40,686 bases of DNA from Methylophilaceae bacterium (lineage in GTDB: Bacteria > Pseudomonadota > Gammaproteobacteria > Burkholderiales > Methylophilaceae), in NCBI GenBank assembly GCA_947451235.1, contig CANFZA010000011.1:1-40686 (forward strand), given 5' to 3'. Shown piece after piece: positions 7,917-18,590 of this stretch. A program made the position numbers and the translations under genes. Under the pieces are notes generated by a model. It was not told the origin of the DNA. It worked only from the letters and a program-made list of their open reading frames with translations, and did not search any database. Positions within the stretch are counted from its first letter, which is position 1, and each line of letters starts with the position of its first letter.

Positions 7917-9584
7917 ATGTATAAGTATGATGAAATAGATCAAAGATTAGTTGACGAGCGTGTTGCGCAATATAGAGACCAAACGCGTCGCTATTTAGCC
8001 GGCGAATTGTCAGAAGAAGAATTCCGCCCATTGCGCTTGCAAAATGGTTTGTATATTCAGCGTCACGCGCCTATGTTGCGTATCGCCGTGCCTTACGGCA
8101 TGTTATCAAGCAAACAATTGCATAAATTGGCCGATATTACACACAAATATGATCGCAATTACGGTCATTTCAGTACGCGTCAAAACTTACAACTCAACTG
8201 GCCTAAACTTGAAGAAATTCCTGATATTTTAGCCGAGTTAGCCACGGTTGAAATGCATGCGATTCAAACTTCAGGCAATTGCATCCGTAACATTACTACC
8301 GACCAATTTGCCGGTGTTGCGCCAGATGAAGTGGTTGACCCGCGCGCAATGGCAGAAGTGATGCGCCAATGGAGCACTTTCCATCCTGAGTTTGCGTTGT
8401 TACCGCGTAAATTCAAAATTGCTGTATCTGGCACTAAAGAAGACCGCGCCGTAGTGCAAATGCACGATGTAGGCATGGAGTTTTATCTTGATGGCAATAA
8501 AAAGGTAGCCATTAAAGTTTGGGTAGGCGGTGGTTTAGGACGCACCCCTATTTTAGGCGCTGTGATTCGCGAACATTTAGAGTGGCAACACGCCCTCACC
8601 TATTGCGAAGCGATTATCCGTGTTTATAATTTACATGGTCGCCGCGATAACTCTTATAAAGCGCGTATCAAAATCTTGGTTAAAGCTTTAGGTATTGATG
8701 AATTCCGCAGCCAAGTTGAAGCAGAATGGGCGCATTTAAAAGATGCACCAAACACCATTACCGAAGCAGAATTAGCCCGCGTTGCTAAACATTTTGAGGC
8801 TATGCCTTACGCAGCATTGCCAGCGCATGATGCCAGCTTTGATGCTGCCATTGCCAGCAATCCAGCGTTTGCAAATTGGGCTAAACGTAGCTTGCACGCG
8901 CATAAAACGGCGGGTTACCGCGCAGTCACGTTATCACTTAAACCGCATGGCAAAGCGCCTGGCGATGCTACCAGCGAGCAAATGCACGTGGTGGCAGATT
9001 TAGCTGAGCAATATAGTTTTGGTGAGCTACGGGTTTCACATGAGCAAAATCTAATTTTAGCCGATGTTAAATTAAGCGACTTATTCGCCGTATGGGAAAA
9101 AGCTCGCGCTAATGGTTTAGCCACGCCAAACATTGGTTTATTGACCGACATTATCTGTTGCCCAGGCGGCGACTTTTGTTCATTGGCTAATGCTAAAAGT
9201 ATTCCGATTGCAGAAGCGATTCAAATGCAGTTTGATAATTTAGATTACCTGCATGACATCGGCGATATTGAATTAAATATCTCAGGCTGTATGAATGCTT
9301 GCGGTCATCATCACATTGGCCACATTGGTATATTAGGTGTGGATAAAGATGGTTCTGAATGGTATCAAGTGTCTATTGGCGGCAGTCAGGGCAATAACGC
9401 CAGTATTGGTAGCGTGATTGGACCTTCGTTCTCTGCCGAAGAAATGCCGGCCGTGGTGCAAAAACTGATTGATGTTTACATTAAAGAACGTACACCAGAA
9501 GAGCTATTTATTGATACGGCGCGCCGCCTAGGTGTTGCACCCTTCAAAGCCTATGTTTACGCTAAAGATGAGGTTGTAGCATGA
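7917..9584 (+). CDS. cysI: Sulfite reductase hemoprotein subunit (CysI)
   Basis: A 555-residue siroheme/[4Fe-4S] protein of the nitrite/sulfite reductase family, reducing sulfite to sulfide with six electrons in the cytoplasm. Two ferredoxin-like half-domains precede two catalytic halves. The cluster and siroheme ligands are CPGGDFC (about residues 414-420) and GCMNACGHH (C about 457 and 461). ATG at 7917 is chosen because AAAGAGAAG precedes it; an upstream in-frame start at 7881 falls in the direct repeats. No CysJ flavoprotein follows; instead a DUF934 gene overlaps by 4 bp, as in many betaproteobacteria, so electrons may come from ferredoxin. A nitrite-reductase role is less likely given the cys operon. 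Confidence 0.92.
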   Translation: MYKYDEIDQRLVDERVAQYRDQTRRYLAGELSEEEFRPLRLQNGLYIQRHAPMLRIAVPYGMLSSKQLHKLADITHKYDRNYGHFSTRQNLQLNWPKLEEIPDILAELATVEMHAIQTSGNCIRNITTDQFAGVAPDEVVDPRAMAEVMRQWSTFHPEFALLPRKFKIAVSGTKEDRAVVQMHDVGMEFYLDGNKKVAIKVWVGGGLGRTPILGAVIREHLEWQHALTYCEAIIRVYNLHGRRDNSYKARIKILVKALGIDEFRSQVEAEWAHLKDAPNTITEAELARVAKHFEAMPYAALPAHDASFDAAIASNPAFANWAKRSLHAHKTAGYRAVTLSLKPHGKAPGDATSEQMHVVADLAEQYSFGELRVSHEQNLILADVKLSDLFAVWEKARANGLATPNIGLLTDIICCPGGDFCSLANAKSIPIAEAIQMQFDNLDYLHDIGDIELNISGCMNACGHHHIGHIGILGVDKDGSEWYQVSIGGSQGNNASIGSVIGPSFSAEEMPAVVQKLIDVYIKERTPEELFIDTARRLGVAPFKAYVYAKDEVVA

Positions 9585-10198
9585 GCCAATTAATTAAATT
9601 AAATGATAACGTAGCGCACATTGCAGAAAACGAATGGGCAGTTGTGCAATTGCCACCAAGCTTGGTAGAAGCGCGCAAACAAGCTGGTAAAGTTGTGCTA
9701 TTCAAACTGACTGGCGAAAAAACTGTTTCTGAAGAACAGCTTAGCGGTACGGTCATTCCAGAATCAGGCAAAGTGATAGTGCCACTCAGCGTGTTTATTG
9801 CACGCAAAACACAATTGCAATCACGCATTAACGCTGGTGAAATTGGTGTTTGGGTAGATACGCATGAAGTATTGGCTGATTTAGCCCTGCATCAAGCAGA
9901 TTTAAACCAATTACCGATTATTGCCGTGCATGTAGAACGTTTTGCTGATGGTCGGAATTTTACCTTAGGCGTATTGCTACGCACTCGCTATGGCTTTAAA
10001 AATGAACTACGTGCCATTGGTGATGTTTTGCGTGACCAATTATTTTTCCTTAAACGCAGTGGCTTTAATAGCTATTTGATTCGCGCTGACAGAAATGCAG
10101 AAGAAGCAATGTTGAGTTTAAAAGACTTTAGCGCACCTTATCAGGGTGCAGTTGATGAACCGCGCCCAGCTTTTGTGCGCTATAACCGCACCGCTTAA
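9581..10198 (+). CDS. DUF934 protein associated with sulfite reductase
   Basis: A 205-residue soluble protein of the DUF934 family (COG3749), almost always found next to CysI in beta- and alphaproteobacteria. Recognisable segments are the VERFADGRNFTLGVLLRTRYG block (about 121-142) and LRDQLFFLKRSGFNSYLIR (about 149-167). The biochemical role is unproven; it is thought to assist sulfite reduction where no CysJ is present. Its ATG overlaps the cysI stop (ATGA), pointing to translational coupling and a partnership with CysI. No cofactor motif is evident. Confidence 0.88.
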   Translation: MSQLIKLNDNVAHIAENEWAVVQLPPSLVEARKQAGKVVLFKLTGEKTVSEEQLSGTVIPESGKVIVPLSVFIARKTQLQSRINAGEIGVWVDTHEVLADLALHQADLNQLPIIAVHVERFADGRNFTLGVLLRTRYGFKNELRAIGDVLRDQLFFLKRSGFNSYLIRADRNAEEAMLSLKDFSAPYQGAVDEPRPAFVRYNRTA

Positions 10199-10225
10199 AG
10201 CGATTTAACTATTCCAGATAAAACT

Positions 10226-11020
10226 ATGTCAGATATAACGCCATCAAATACAGCCTCAGGTTTAGTTTCAAGCTTGCGCCCTGCTGCCAGCAATCCGGCC
10301 ACGTCGCCTGAGCTAACGGCCGCGCTGCAAGCTTCAGTCAATCAAAAACGTATAAACGTGATAACCATATTAAAAGAGGCGATTGCTGAACTTGGCAACC
10401 AACATGAAATCACCTTTGCTAACAGCATGGGTGCTGAAGACATGGTGTTAACTGACATCATCATGCGTGAGCAATTAGCCATTGAGATTTTTTCATTAGA
10501 CACTGGCCGCTTGCCGGTTGAAACCTATGATTTAATCGCGGCGACTGAGCAAACTTACAATACAAAACTTAATGTGTTTTTTCCACAGGCAGAAGCCGTA
10601 GAAACTTACGTTAGATTTAACGGCATTAACGCTTTTTATGAAAGTATAGAGCTTCGTAAATCATGCTGTTTTATGCGAAAAGTAGAACCGCTACAACGCG
10701 CGCTTAAAGGTAAAAAAGCTTGGATTACTGGTATGCGTGCTGAACAATCTAGTACGCGGGTTGATTTACCATTTAGGCAGTTTGATGAAGGTAATCAACT
10801 TGAAAAATTCAATCCTTTAAGCGATTGGACTGAGCAAGAAGTTTGGGCTTATATTCGCATGCATGCCGTGCCGTATAACAAATTGCATGATCAGTTTTAT
10901 CCTAGTATTGGTTGTGCGCCTTGTACCCGCCCAATTGCAATGGGTGAAGATATTCGCGCTGGCCGCTGGTGGTGGGAAGATCCATTGAACAAAGAATGTG
11001 GTTTGCATGTTAAGAAATAA
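10226..11020 (+). CDS. cysH: Adenylylsulfate (APS) reductase, CysH family
   Basis: A 264-residue PAPS/APS reductase-family protein reducing activated sulfate to sulfite with thioredoxin. An N-terminal extension of about 50 residues precedes the adenine-nucleotide alpha-hydrolase-like fold (about 55-225). Cys147-Cys148 and Cys230-Cys233 (KSCCF and CAPC) form the [4Fe-4S] signature of APS reductases, absent from the E. coli PAPS type. The catalytic cysteine is in the C-terminal ECGLH motif (Cys258). The [4Fe-4S] motif, together with no cysC in the cluster, indicates direct use of APS (EC 1.8.4.10), not PAPS. It sits 27 bp after DUF934 in the operon. Confidence 0.92.
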   Translation: MSDITPSNTASGLVSSLRPAASNPATSPELTAALQASVNQKRINVITILKEAIAELGNQHEITFANSMGAEDMVLTDIIMREQLAIEIFSLDTGRLPVETYDLIAATEQTYNTKLNVFFPQAEAVETYVRFNGINAFYESIELRKSCCFMRKVEPLQRALKGKKAWITGMRAEQSSTRVDLPFRQFDEGNQLEKFNPLSDWTEQEVWAYIRMHAVPYNKLHDQFYPSIGCAPCTRPIAMGEDIRAGRWWWEDPLNKECGLHVKK

Positions 11021-11093
11021 CGTTAATACAAAGTAATTAAGCGTACAAAAGTAATTAAAAAATAATGTAACAATTGATTTTAAACTGAAAATT

Positions 11094-12038
11094 ATGACAA
11101 CTAAACAAGAAAATCCTCGCCAGCCACTCACGCATTTAGATTGGCTAGAATCTGAAGCCATCTACATTCTGCGTGAAGTAGCAGGACAGTGCTCAAATCC
11201 TGTCTTGCTATTCTCAGGCGGCAAAGATTCACTTTGCATTTTGCGCCTAGCTGAAAAAGCGTTCAGACCGGGCCGCTTTCCATTTCCGTTAATGCACATT
11301 GATACCGGTCACAATTATAAAGAAGTGATTGATTTCCGCGATCAACGTGCTGCCGAATTAGGCGAGCGCCTGATAGTGCGTAATGTTGAAGATTCAATGG
11401 CACGTGGCACCGTGGTGCTTAAATCAGCCGATGAATCGCGCAACAAACATCAATCTGTGACTTTGCTTGAAGCGATTGAAGAATTTGGTTTTGATTGTTG
11501 TATCGGTGGCGCTAGACGCGACGAAGAAAAAGCTCGCGCTAAAGAACGTATCATGAGTTTCCGTGATGAGTTTGGTCAATGGGATCCAAAAAATCAGCGT
11601 CCGGAATTATGGAGTTTGTATAACGCACGTTCGCATAAAGGCGAAAATATTCGTGCGTTTCCAATTTCTAACTGGACAGAAATGGACGTTTGGCAATATA
11701 TCGAACGCGAAAAACTGCAATTACCAAGCATTTACTTTGCCCATCAACGCGATGTTGTGATGCGCGGCGGTTCTATCGTGCCGGTAAATGTACCTTTGGT
11801 AAACGGCGAAGTCGCTAACCCAGTGAAAGCCGGCGAAGAAATTATCAATATGCAAGTACGCTTTAGAACCGTGGGCGATATTAGCTGTACCGCGCCGGTA
11901 ATTTCTGACGCAGATGATGTGTCTAAAATTGTACTTGAAACGGCAACATCCACCATTACCGAACGCGGTGCAACTCGTCTGGATGACCAAACATCAGATG
12001 CATCTATGGAACAACGCAAGAAAGAAGGTTATTTCTAA
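11094..12038 (+). CDS. cysD: Sulfate adenylyltransferase subunit 2 (CysD)
   Basis: A 314-residue ATP pyrophosphatase-type subunit of ATP sulfurylase, which makes APS from sulfate and ATP. The PP-loop SGGKDS is at 41-46, followed by the conserved LMHIDTGHNYKEVIDFRD (about 66-83) and GGARRDEEKARAKER (about 139-153). The length (E. coli 302) is normal. ATG at 11094 follows a 73-bp gap after cysH. Its stop overlaps the next start (TAATG), so it is coupled to cysN, its obligate GTPase partner. Confidence 0.95.
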   Translation: MTTKQENPRQPLTHLDWLESEAIYILREVAGQCSNPVLLFSGGKDSLCILRLAEKAFRPGRFPFPLMHIDTGHNYKEVIDFRDQRAAELGERLIVRNVEDSMARGTVVLKSADESRNKHQSVTLLEAIEEFGFDCCIGGARRDEEKARAKERIMSFRDEFGQWDPKNQRPELWSLYNARSHKGENIRAFPISNWTEMDVWQYIEREKLQLPSIYFAHQRDVVMRGGSIVPVNVPLVNGEVANPVKAGEEIINMQVRFRTVGDISCTAPVISDADDVSKIVLETATSTITERGATRLDDQTSDASMEQRKKEGYF

Positions 12039-13351
12039 TGAGCAGCAGCCATACACAAACTATAGATTCACAACACAGCGCCAGCCTATTGCGCTTCATG
12101 ACCTGCGGTAGCGTAGACGATGGCAAAAGTACGCTAATCGGCCGTTTGCTGTTTGACACCAAAACTATTTTGGCAGATACGCTCACACAAATGACGCGCA
12201 CTTCTGAAAAACGCGGCTTAACTGCGGTTGATTTATCGCTGCTAACCGATGGTTTACAAGCTGAACGCGAGCAAGGCATCACCATTGATGTGGCTTATCG
12301 CTACTTCAGCACAGGCACGCGTAAATACATTATTGCTGATGCGCCAGGCCATGAGCAATATACGCGCAATATGGTCACGGCCGCTTCTACCGCTAACCTA
12401 GCGATTATTTTGATTGATGCGCGTAAAGGTGTATTGACGCAAACGCGCCGCCATTCTTATCTTGCTCATTTAGTGGGTATTCCGCATATTGTGGTTGCCG
12501 TAAATAAAATGGACTTGGTCAATTATGACCAAGCGATTTACGACAAAATTTGTGCCGACTATTTAGTATTTGCCAATGAAATTGGCTTAGCACAGAGTCA
12601 AATTGCCGCTGGCAACGATATTAGCTTTATTCCAATGTCTGCATTAAATGGCGATATGCTGGTGGATAGACTAGAAAACATGCCTTGGTACGACGGCAAA
12701 ACGATGATAGAAATGCTAGAAGCTGCACCTTCAGCGCACACCGAACACAACGAGCCGTTTAGGTTTCCTGTGCAATTTGTTTGCCGTCCGCATGCTTCAG
12801 ACAATCCAGAGCTTCACGATTTCCGTGGCTTTATGGGTCGCATTGAATCTGGTGAAATTGCCGTCGGTGATGCTGTCACTGTGTTGCCTAACGGTTACCA
12901 ATCTAAAGTCAAAGCCATACAAATTGGTGATGCGCAATTACAGTCAGCCACTACCGAGCAAAGTATTACTTTGCTGCTAGAAGACGAAATTGACACTTCT
13001 CGCGGCGACATGATAGTTAAATCTAGCGAAGCGCAAGAACCAGTGAAGCAAATCGATGCGTTTGTTTGCTGGCTTTCAGAAACGCCTATGTCACCTGCAC
13101 GCACTTATGTAATTCGCCACACTACGCGTGAATCTAAAGCAAAAGTCGGCGCAATACATTACAAAGTAGATGTGAATACGCTGGAAGAACAAGCGACCGC
13201 TGATTTAAAAATGAATGACATTGCACGTATTACTTTTAAACTTGCACAACCGTTAATGGTCGATAGTTACAATGCAAACCGTGCCACTGGTGCGTTTATC
13301 ATCATTGATGAAAGCAGTAATAACACCGTTGGCGCAGGCATGATTATTTAG
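12038..13351 (+). CDS. cysN: Sulfate adenylyltransferase subunit 1 (CysN), GTPase
   Basis: A 437-residue EF-Tu-like GTPase that drives APS synthesis by CysD. The G-domain is about residues 15-235: P-loop GSVDDGKS (24-31), DAPGHEQY (about 104-111; G3) and NKMD (about 159-162; G4), followed by two beta-barrel domains. It lacks a C-terminal CysC (APS kinase) domain, in line with the APS-reductase type of CysH next door. It begins within the cysD stop codon. No clear terminator follows; the 144-bp gap to fdxA has a tandem repeat instead. Confidence 0.95.
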   Translation: MSSSHTQTIDSQHSASLLRFMTCGSVDDGKSTLIGRLLFDTKTILADTLTQMTRTSEKRGLTAVDLSLLTDGLQAEREQGITIDVAYRYFSTGTRKYIIADAPGHEQYTRNMVTAASTANLAIILIDARKGVLTQTRRHSYLAHLVGIPHIVVAVNKMDLVNYDQAIYDKICADYLVFANEIGLAQSQIAAGNDISFIPMSALNGDMLVDRLENMPWYDGKTMIEMLEAAPSAHTEHNEPFRFPVQFVCRPHASDNPELHDFRGFMGRIESGEIAVGDAVTVLPNGYQSKVKAIQIGDAQLQSATTEQSITLLLEDEIDTSRGDMIVKSSEAQEPVKQIDAFVCWLSETPMSPARTYVIRHTTRESKAKVGAIHYKVDVNTLEEQATADLKMNDIARITFKLAQPLMVDSYNANRATGAFIIIDESSNNTVGAGMII

Positions 13352-13387
13352 GTTTTATTAATATGCGACTTTAAAGCTCATGGTTTA

Positions 13388-13435
13388 ATCATGTGTTATA
13401 TCACGTGTTAAATCATGTGTTAAATCGCATATTAA
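13388..13435. repeat. Four tandem 12-bp repeats between cysN and fdxA
   Basis: Contiguous units ATCATGTGTTAT, ATCACGTGTTAA, ATCATGTGTTAA and ATCGCATATTAA occupy 13388-13435, so the phase is exactly 12 bp. They lie 61-108 bp upstream of fdxA. The second unit contains the palindrome CACGTG. Function unknown; it could be a slippage-born spacer or part of the fdxA promoter. Confidence 0.85.
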
Positions 13436-13495
13436 ATATAAGTAAAATCAATTAAAATACCCGATTAGAATTTTTAAGCTTTTTAAGGAATATAA

Positions 13496-13819
13496 ATGAC
13501 TTACGTCGTTACCGAAAACTGTATTCAATGCAAATTTACCGATTGCGTTGATGTATGTCCTGTTGATTGTTTTGTAGAAGGCCCTAACTTTTTAGCAATT
13601 AATCCGGATGAGTGTATTGATTGCACATTATGCGTGGCAGAATGCCCAGCGGAGGCAATTTTTGCTGAGGATGATGTACCTGCTGACCAACAAGCATTTA
13701 TTGCGCTGAATGCTCGCCTAGCCACTGTTTGGCCGGTAATTACTTCACGTAAAGCAGCGCTTGAAGATGCAGATGCGATGAATGGCGTACCAGGAAAAAT
13801 GGATTTATTGATAGAGTGA
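13496..13819 (+). CDS. fdxA: Seven-iron ferredoxin FdxA ([3Fe-4S][4Fe-4S])
   Basis: A 107-residue ferredoxin. The N-terminal half carries two cluster motifs: [17 protein letters not shown] (Cys9, 17, 21 with the changed spacing of a [3Fe-4S] site) and [12 protein letters not shown] (about 40-50) for the [4Fe-4S] centre. The C-terminal extension with [11 protein letters not shown] and ending DLLIE is typical of FdxA from proteobacteria. AAGGAA lies 7 bp before the ATG. A role as electron donor to CysI is possible because of its position and the absence of CysJ, but FdxA is present in many genomes apart from cys genes. Confidence 0.93.
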   Translation: MTYVVTENCIQCKFTDCVDVCPVDCFVEGPNFLAINPDECIDCTLCVAECPAEAIFAEDDVPADQQAFIALNARLATVWPVITSRKAALEDADAMNGVPGKMDLLIE

Positions 13820-13853
13820 TTTTTGGGTTATTGACGACTATCTGATTACAAAT

Positions 13854-13885
13854 AAAAACGGAGGCAATTGCCTCCGTTTTTATTT
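13854..13885. terminator. Strong bidirectional terminator after fdxA
   Basis: A perfect palindrome, AAAAACGGAGGCAA facing TTGCCTCCGTTTTT (13854-13881), followed by TATTTT, gives a GC-rich stem with A and T tracts on both sides. It ends fdxA and can also stop transcripts coming from the porin gene on the minus strand. The 14-bp complementarity leaves little loop, so the real stem probably opens at AATT. Confidence 0.92.
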
Positions 13886-14020
13886 TAATTTACGCCTATT
13901 TCTAGTAAAAGTATTGAACAAATTTAAGCTAAAACTTCAAGTTAAGTCTCACATAAAATTTAGCTAAACCACTTCAAACCCTAGTGCTTAGTCACATGTT
14001 AAGCGCATGTTAAGCTGTCA

Positions 14021-15391
14021 TTAAAATGTATACATCATGGTAACCATGAATTTATCGGTGTCACGTTTGCGGGTTGGAGTGGCTGATGTAGGACCATATA
14101 AGTCATCTTCTTTGAAGCTAAAATACTCTAATTTTCCACTCCAATTTTTGTTATAACTGTAGCCTGCAACTAAATCCAGTTCTTTACCATAATGATTGCT
14201 ATTCGGCGCACTACCGGAAGCAATGAAATTTACATCAGAATCTAACCAGTGATATTCAGCTGACAATTGTACGTCTAACACTTTGCCATTCAACGTTATA
14301 AACGTGTCTTTTATACCTTCTTTTGGTGTGGTTAAGAACGAATCGCCCAAGCCTTGAAACAGGTGACCAGTGGCCAATGGGGTCTGAAAACCATATAAAC
14401 CATTGTTGCTGGAAAGCACTTCACGATCAATACGCGCTGACCAGTTACCGAAACCGGCGCCAGCACCTAAACGCCAGTAATGCGCATCAATTTTACTATC
14501 GCCACCACGATAATTATCTTGTTTTGCATATTCCGCCGTGTAAAGCGCACTCCAATCAGCATTGATTTTATGGCTACCATCAGCACGTAAACCTAATGTT
14601 TGGCTGGAGTTGTTAGACAAAGTAGTACCGCCAAAAGCGCTTGTGCTTGTGCTATTAGGGTTGAAACCATTTCTAGCCATATCTTGGAAATATCCATATC
14701 CAGTCAAGCTTTCCGTGGGTAAATATTTCCATGTTGCGTGCGCAATATCTACGCTACCATCACTAAAATACTCGCTGGTAATGCGCCTTAAGCCTTCAAA
14801 GTGAGCCGCATAAATATCAACATTAGGAATACTTTTGTTCTCAAGCGCAATGCCGTCAAACACTTGCATAATCTGGCGGTATTCAACGTTGCCAATAAAT
14901 CTAACGTTATCAAGCTTGACTGATTGCCGACCTACGCGCAGTTTGGTATCAGCTAAACCAGTCCACTCAACAAACAATTGATTTACACCTGTGTAATCAG
15001 GGTCAACCACCAATGGATAATTGGCTTTATTAGCTGGTGTAGAAGTAGAAAGACCAAAGGTATTTGGTGTGCCATCATAAAAATTATTATTAAACTGAGT
15101 CACATTTATCAATTGTGCGGCAACACTAAAGTTATTCAATGGCTTGGTTTGCCAACCGATTAAGCTACGCATTGTCCAAGCATTAGCCTGTTCTGATTTC
15201 CCATCTTGGTCTATGTTTTCATAACGCAATCTAAAACTGGTCATGGGCTTACCCATAGTAATGGCTTCCATCAAGGTCGTTGGCTGTACAGCTTTAATTG
15301 CATCTTCAGCCAAGCTTGGTAAAGCATATATGGTAGCAATAGCGGCGAATAAATACGTATTCAAAGTTCGATTAAGCAAGGCGTGTTTCAT
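14021..15391 (-). CDS. Outer-membrane porin, alginate-export-like family
   Basis: A 456-residue protein with a Sec signal peptide (about 1-28, ending LPSLA) and a beta-barrel body rich in alternating aromatic/polar strands, ending in MVTMMYTF with the C-terminal Phe needed for BAM insertion. The pattern LRYENIDQ (about 54-61), LRVGRQSVKLDNVRFIGNVEYRQ split over 157-180 and the strong YW strands match the alginate_exp (AlgE-like) barrel family. No alginate genes are near; these porins occur widely in denitrifiers and methylotrophs with unknown solutes. Its ATG is 2 bp after the SUMT stop, with AGGAT upstream, so both genes form one unit divergent from nirS. Nitrite or nitrate passage is an inference from context. 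Confidence 0.8.
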   Translation of the reverse strand: MKHALLNRTLNTYLFAAIATIYALPSLAEDAIKAVQPTTLMEAITMGKPMTSFRLRYENIDQDGKSEQANAWTMRSLIGWQTKPLNNFSVAAQLINVTQFNNNFYDGTPNTFGLSTSTPANKANYPLVVDPDYTGVNQLFVEWTGLADTKLRVGRQSVKLDNVRFIGNVEYRQIMQVFDGIALENKSIPNVDIYAAHFEGLRRITSEYFSDGSVDIAHATWKYLPTESLTGYGYFQDMARNGFNPNSTSTSAFGGTTLSNNSSQTLGLRADGSHKINADWSALYTAEYAKQDNYRGGDSKIDAHYWRLGAGAGFGNWSARIDREVLSSNNGLYGFQTPLATGHLFQGLGDSFLTTPKEGIKDTFITLNGKVLDVQLSAEYHWLDSDVNFIASGSAPNSNHYGKELDLVAGYSYNKNWSGKLEYFSFKEDDLYGPTSATPTRKRDTDKFMVTMMYTF

Positions 15392-15393
15392 TA

Positions 15394-16329
15394 TTAGTAT
15401 CCTATTACGTTTAAAATGGTTGATTCAGTTTCTGTAATTAGTGGCAAATTATAGGGTTGGTTTTTAAGCATTTCGCTAGGTGGCATGATCTCTTTTCGTT
15501 CAAACCAAGCCAGTTTTTCTCTCAGCATAACCACTTCACCCACGATAATTAAACAAGGTGATTTAAGCTTCGCAGTTAGCACCAAATCGTTGATGCTTGC
15601 CAGCGTGCCGGTCACTACTTTCTGATTTTTAGTGGTGCCTTGTTGAACAACAGCCACCGCTAAATCCGGGCTTTGCCCATGCAAAATAATGTTGCGACAA
15701 ATTTCTGACAAGCCACCTAAACCCATATAAATCACAACGGTTTGATGTGGGCGAGCAAGCGCTGTCCAATCAAGATTAACCGTGCCATCTTTTAAATGGC
15801 CGGTGGTATAAAGTACAGATTGCGCATAATCACGGTGTGTAAGTGGTATGCCAGCATAACTAGAAACGCCATTGGCGGCTGAAATGCCAGGCACTACTTG
15901 AAAGGGAATCCCCCATGCGGCTAGGGTTTCAATTTCTTCACCACCACGGCCAAAAATAAATGGATCGCCACCTTTTAATCGCACCACGTTTCGGCCTTGC
16001 AAGGCTAGCTTAATTAAAAGTGTATTGATTTCATCTTGTGGCAAAGTGTGATTCGCACAGGTTTTACCTACATAAATAAGTTCAGCATCCTTGTTCACTA
16101 AGCTCATAATTTCTGCGCTTACTAAAGCATCGTAGACCACAACATCCGCGCTCTGTAATAATCTTAAAGCGCGAATTGTCAGCAACTCAGGATCACCTGG
16201 TCCAGCGCCTACCAAATAGACTTCACCTTTGCTTACAAGGCTATTCGCACTGCCGGCAGTCAAATCATGATGATAATCATCGCTATAGACTTTGTTAGCA
16301 CTGTTGCTATTAGCTGAGCTTCCATCCAT
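15394..16329 (-). CDS. nirE: Uroporphyrinogen-III C-methyltransferase (SUMT), nirE/cobA type
   Basis: A 311-residue protein with the SAM-dependent tetrapyrrole methylase fold: [18 protein letters not shown] (about 38-55, SUMT signature 1), VVVYDALVS, and [17 protein letters not shown] (about 114-130, signature 2). It makes precorrin-2 from uroporphyrinogen III for siroheme and heme d1. No CysG N-terminal oxidase/chelatase domain is fused. Being divergent from nirS and sharing its DNR box region, it fits the heme-d1-dedicated SUMT named NirE, though cobA/cysG-A naming would be equally valid. ATG at 16329 has AAAGGTGG upstream; about 35 extra N-terminal residues precede the core, so a later start is possible. 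Confidence 0.88.
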   Translation of the reverse strand: MDGSSANSNSANKVYSDDYHHDLTAGSANSLVSKGEVYLVGAGPGDPELLTIRALRLLQSADVVVYDALVSAEIMSLVNKDAELIYVGKTCANHTLPQDEINTLLIKLALQGRNVVRLKGGDPFIFGRGGEEIETLAAWGIPFQVVPGISAANGVSSYAGIPLTHRDYAQSVLYTTGHLKDGTVNLDWTALARPHQTVVIYMGLGGLSEICRNIILHGQSPDLAVAVVQQGTTKNQKVVTGTLASINDLVLTAKLKSPCLIIVGEVVMLREKLAWFERKEIMPPSEMLKNQPYNLPLITETESTILNVIGY

Positions 16330-16402
16330 ACAATGGCCACCTTTTTATAAGATAGATTTAAAATTCATGTTTGCAATTTAACATAGTAAAAAATTACATT
16401 TC

Positions 16403-16444
16403 TTGATTAATATCAAGGAGTAACAATTTCATATACGACATGAT
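16403..16444 (+). promoter_or_regulatory. FNR/DNR box and -10 of the nirS promoter
   Basis: TTGATTAATATCAA (16403-16416) is a perfect TTGAT-N4-ATCAA box. A class II site centred at 16409.5 predicts a -10 at 16439-16444, where CATGAT lies (4 of 6 to TATAAT), giving a start near 16451. The leader then has CCGGC (16455-16459) pairing with GCCGG (16467-16471). On the other strand the same distance from the box gives TAAATT (16380-16375), a fair -10 for the SUMT-porin unit, so the box may serve both directions. Confidence 0.88.
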
Positions 16445-16501
16445 GACGACTATCCCGGCAAGCTAAGCCGGCAAGTTCTGAAAACAACTGAGAGGTAGTG
16501 A

Positions 16502-18220
<1,719 letters not shown>

Positions 18221-18238
18221 GATTCTGGAGAATAAATA

Positions 18239-18556
18239 ATGAAATTTATACTAGCAATAATGGCTGCTGGCCTACTTGGATTAATGTCACAAACAGCAAG
18301 TGCTGCCGATGTTTCAGCATTGACACAAAAAGGTGGCTGTATGGCCTGCCATAGTGCCGATAAAAAAATATTGGGCCCAGCGTTTAAAGATGTTGCGGCA
18401 AAATACAAAGGTCAAAAAGATGCACCTGAGATGTTGCTTAAAAAAATAAAAGTGGGTGGTAGCGGCGTTTGGGGGCCTATGCCTATGCCAGCGAATACTG
18501 GCAAGTTAAGCGATGATGAATTTAAAGCGGTAGTTGGCTGGGTTCTGTCACTTTAG
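18239..18556 (+). CDS. nirM: Cytochrome c551-like electron donor to NirS
   Basis: A 105-residue small class I cytochrome c with signal peptide (1-22, ending ASA) and heme site CMACH (Cys34, Cys37, His38). The GPMPMPANTG loop (about 76-85) supplies the axial methionine, and the C terminus is a LSDDEFKAVVGWVLSL helix. Length and loop match cytochrome c551 (NirM) of denitrifiers, which carries electrons from the bc1 complex to NirS in the periplasm. GGAG precedes its ATG and it begins 18 bp after nirS, so the two are cotranscribed. Confidence 0.9.
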   Translation: MKFILAIMAAGLLGLMSQTASAADVSALTQKGGCMACHSADKKILGPAFKDVAAKYKGQKDAPEMLLKKIKVGGSGVWGPMPMPANTGKLSDDEFKAVVGWVLSL

Positions 18557-18590
18557 GTGAGTGATGTCATATTAGGATAGACGCTTGTTA

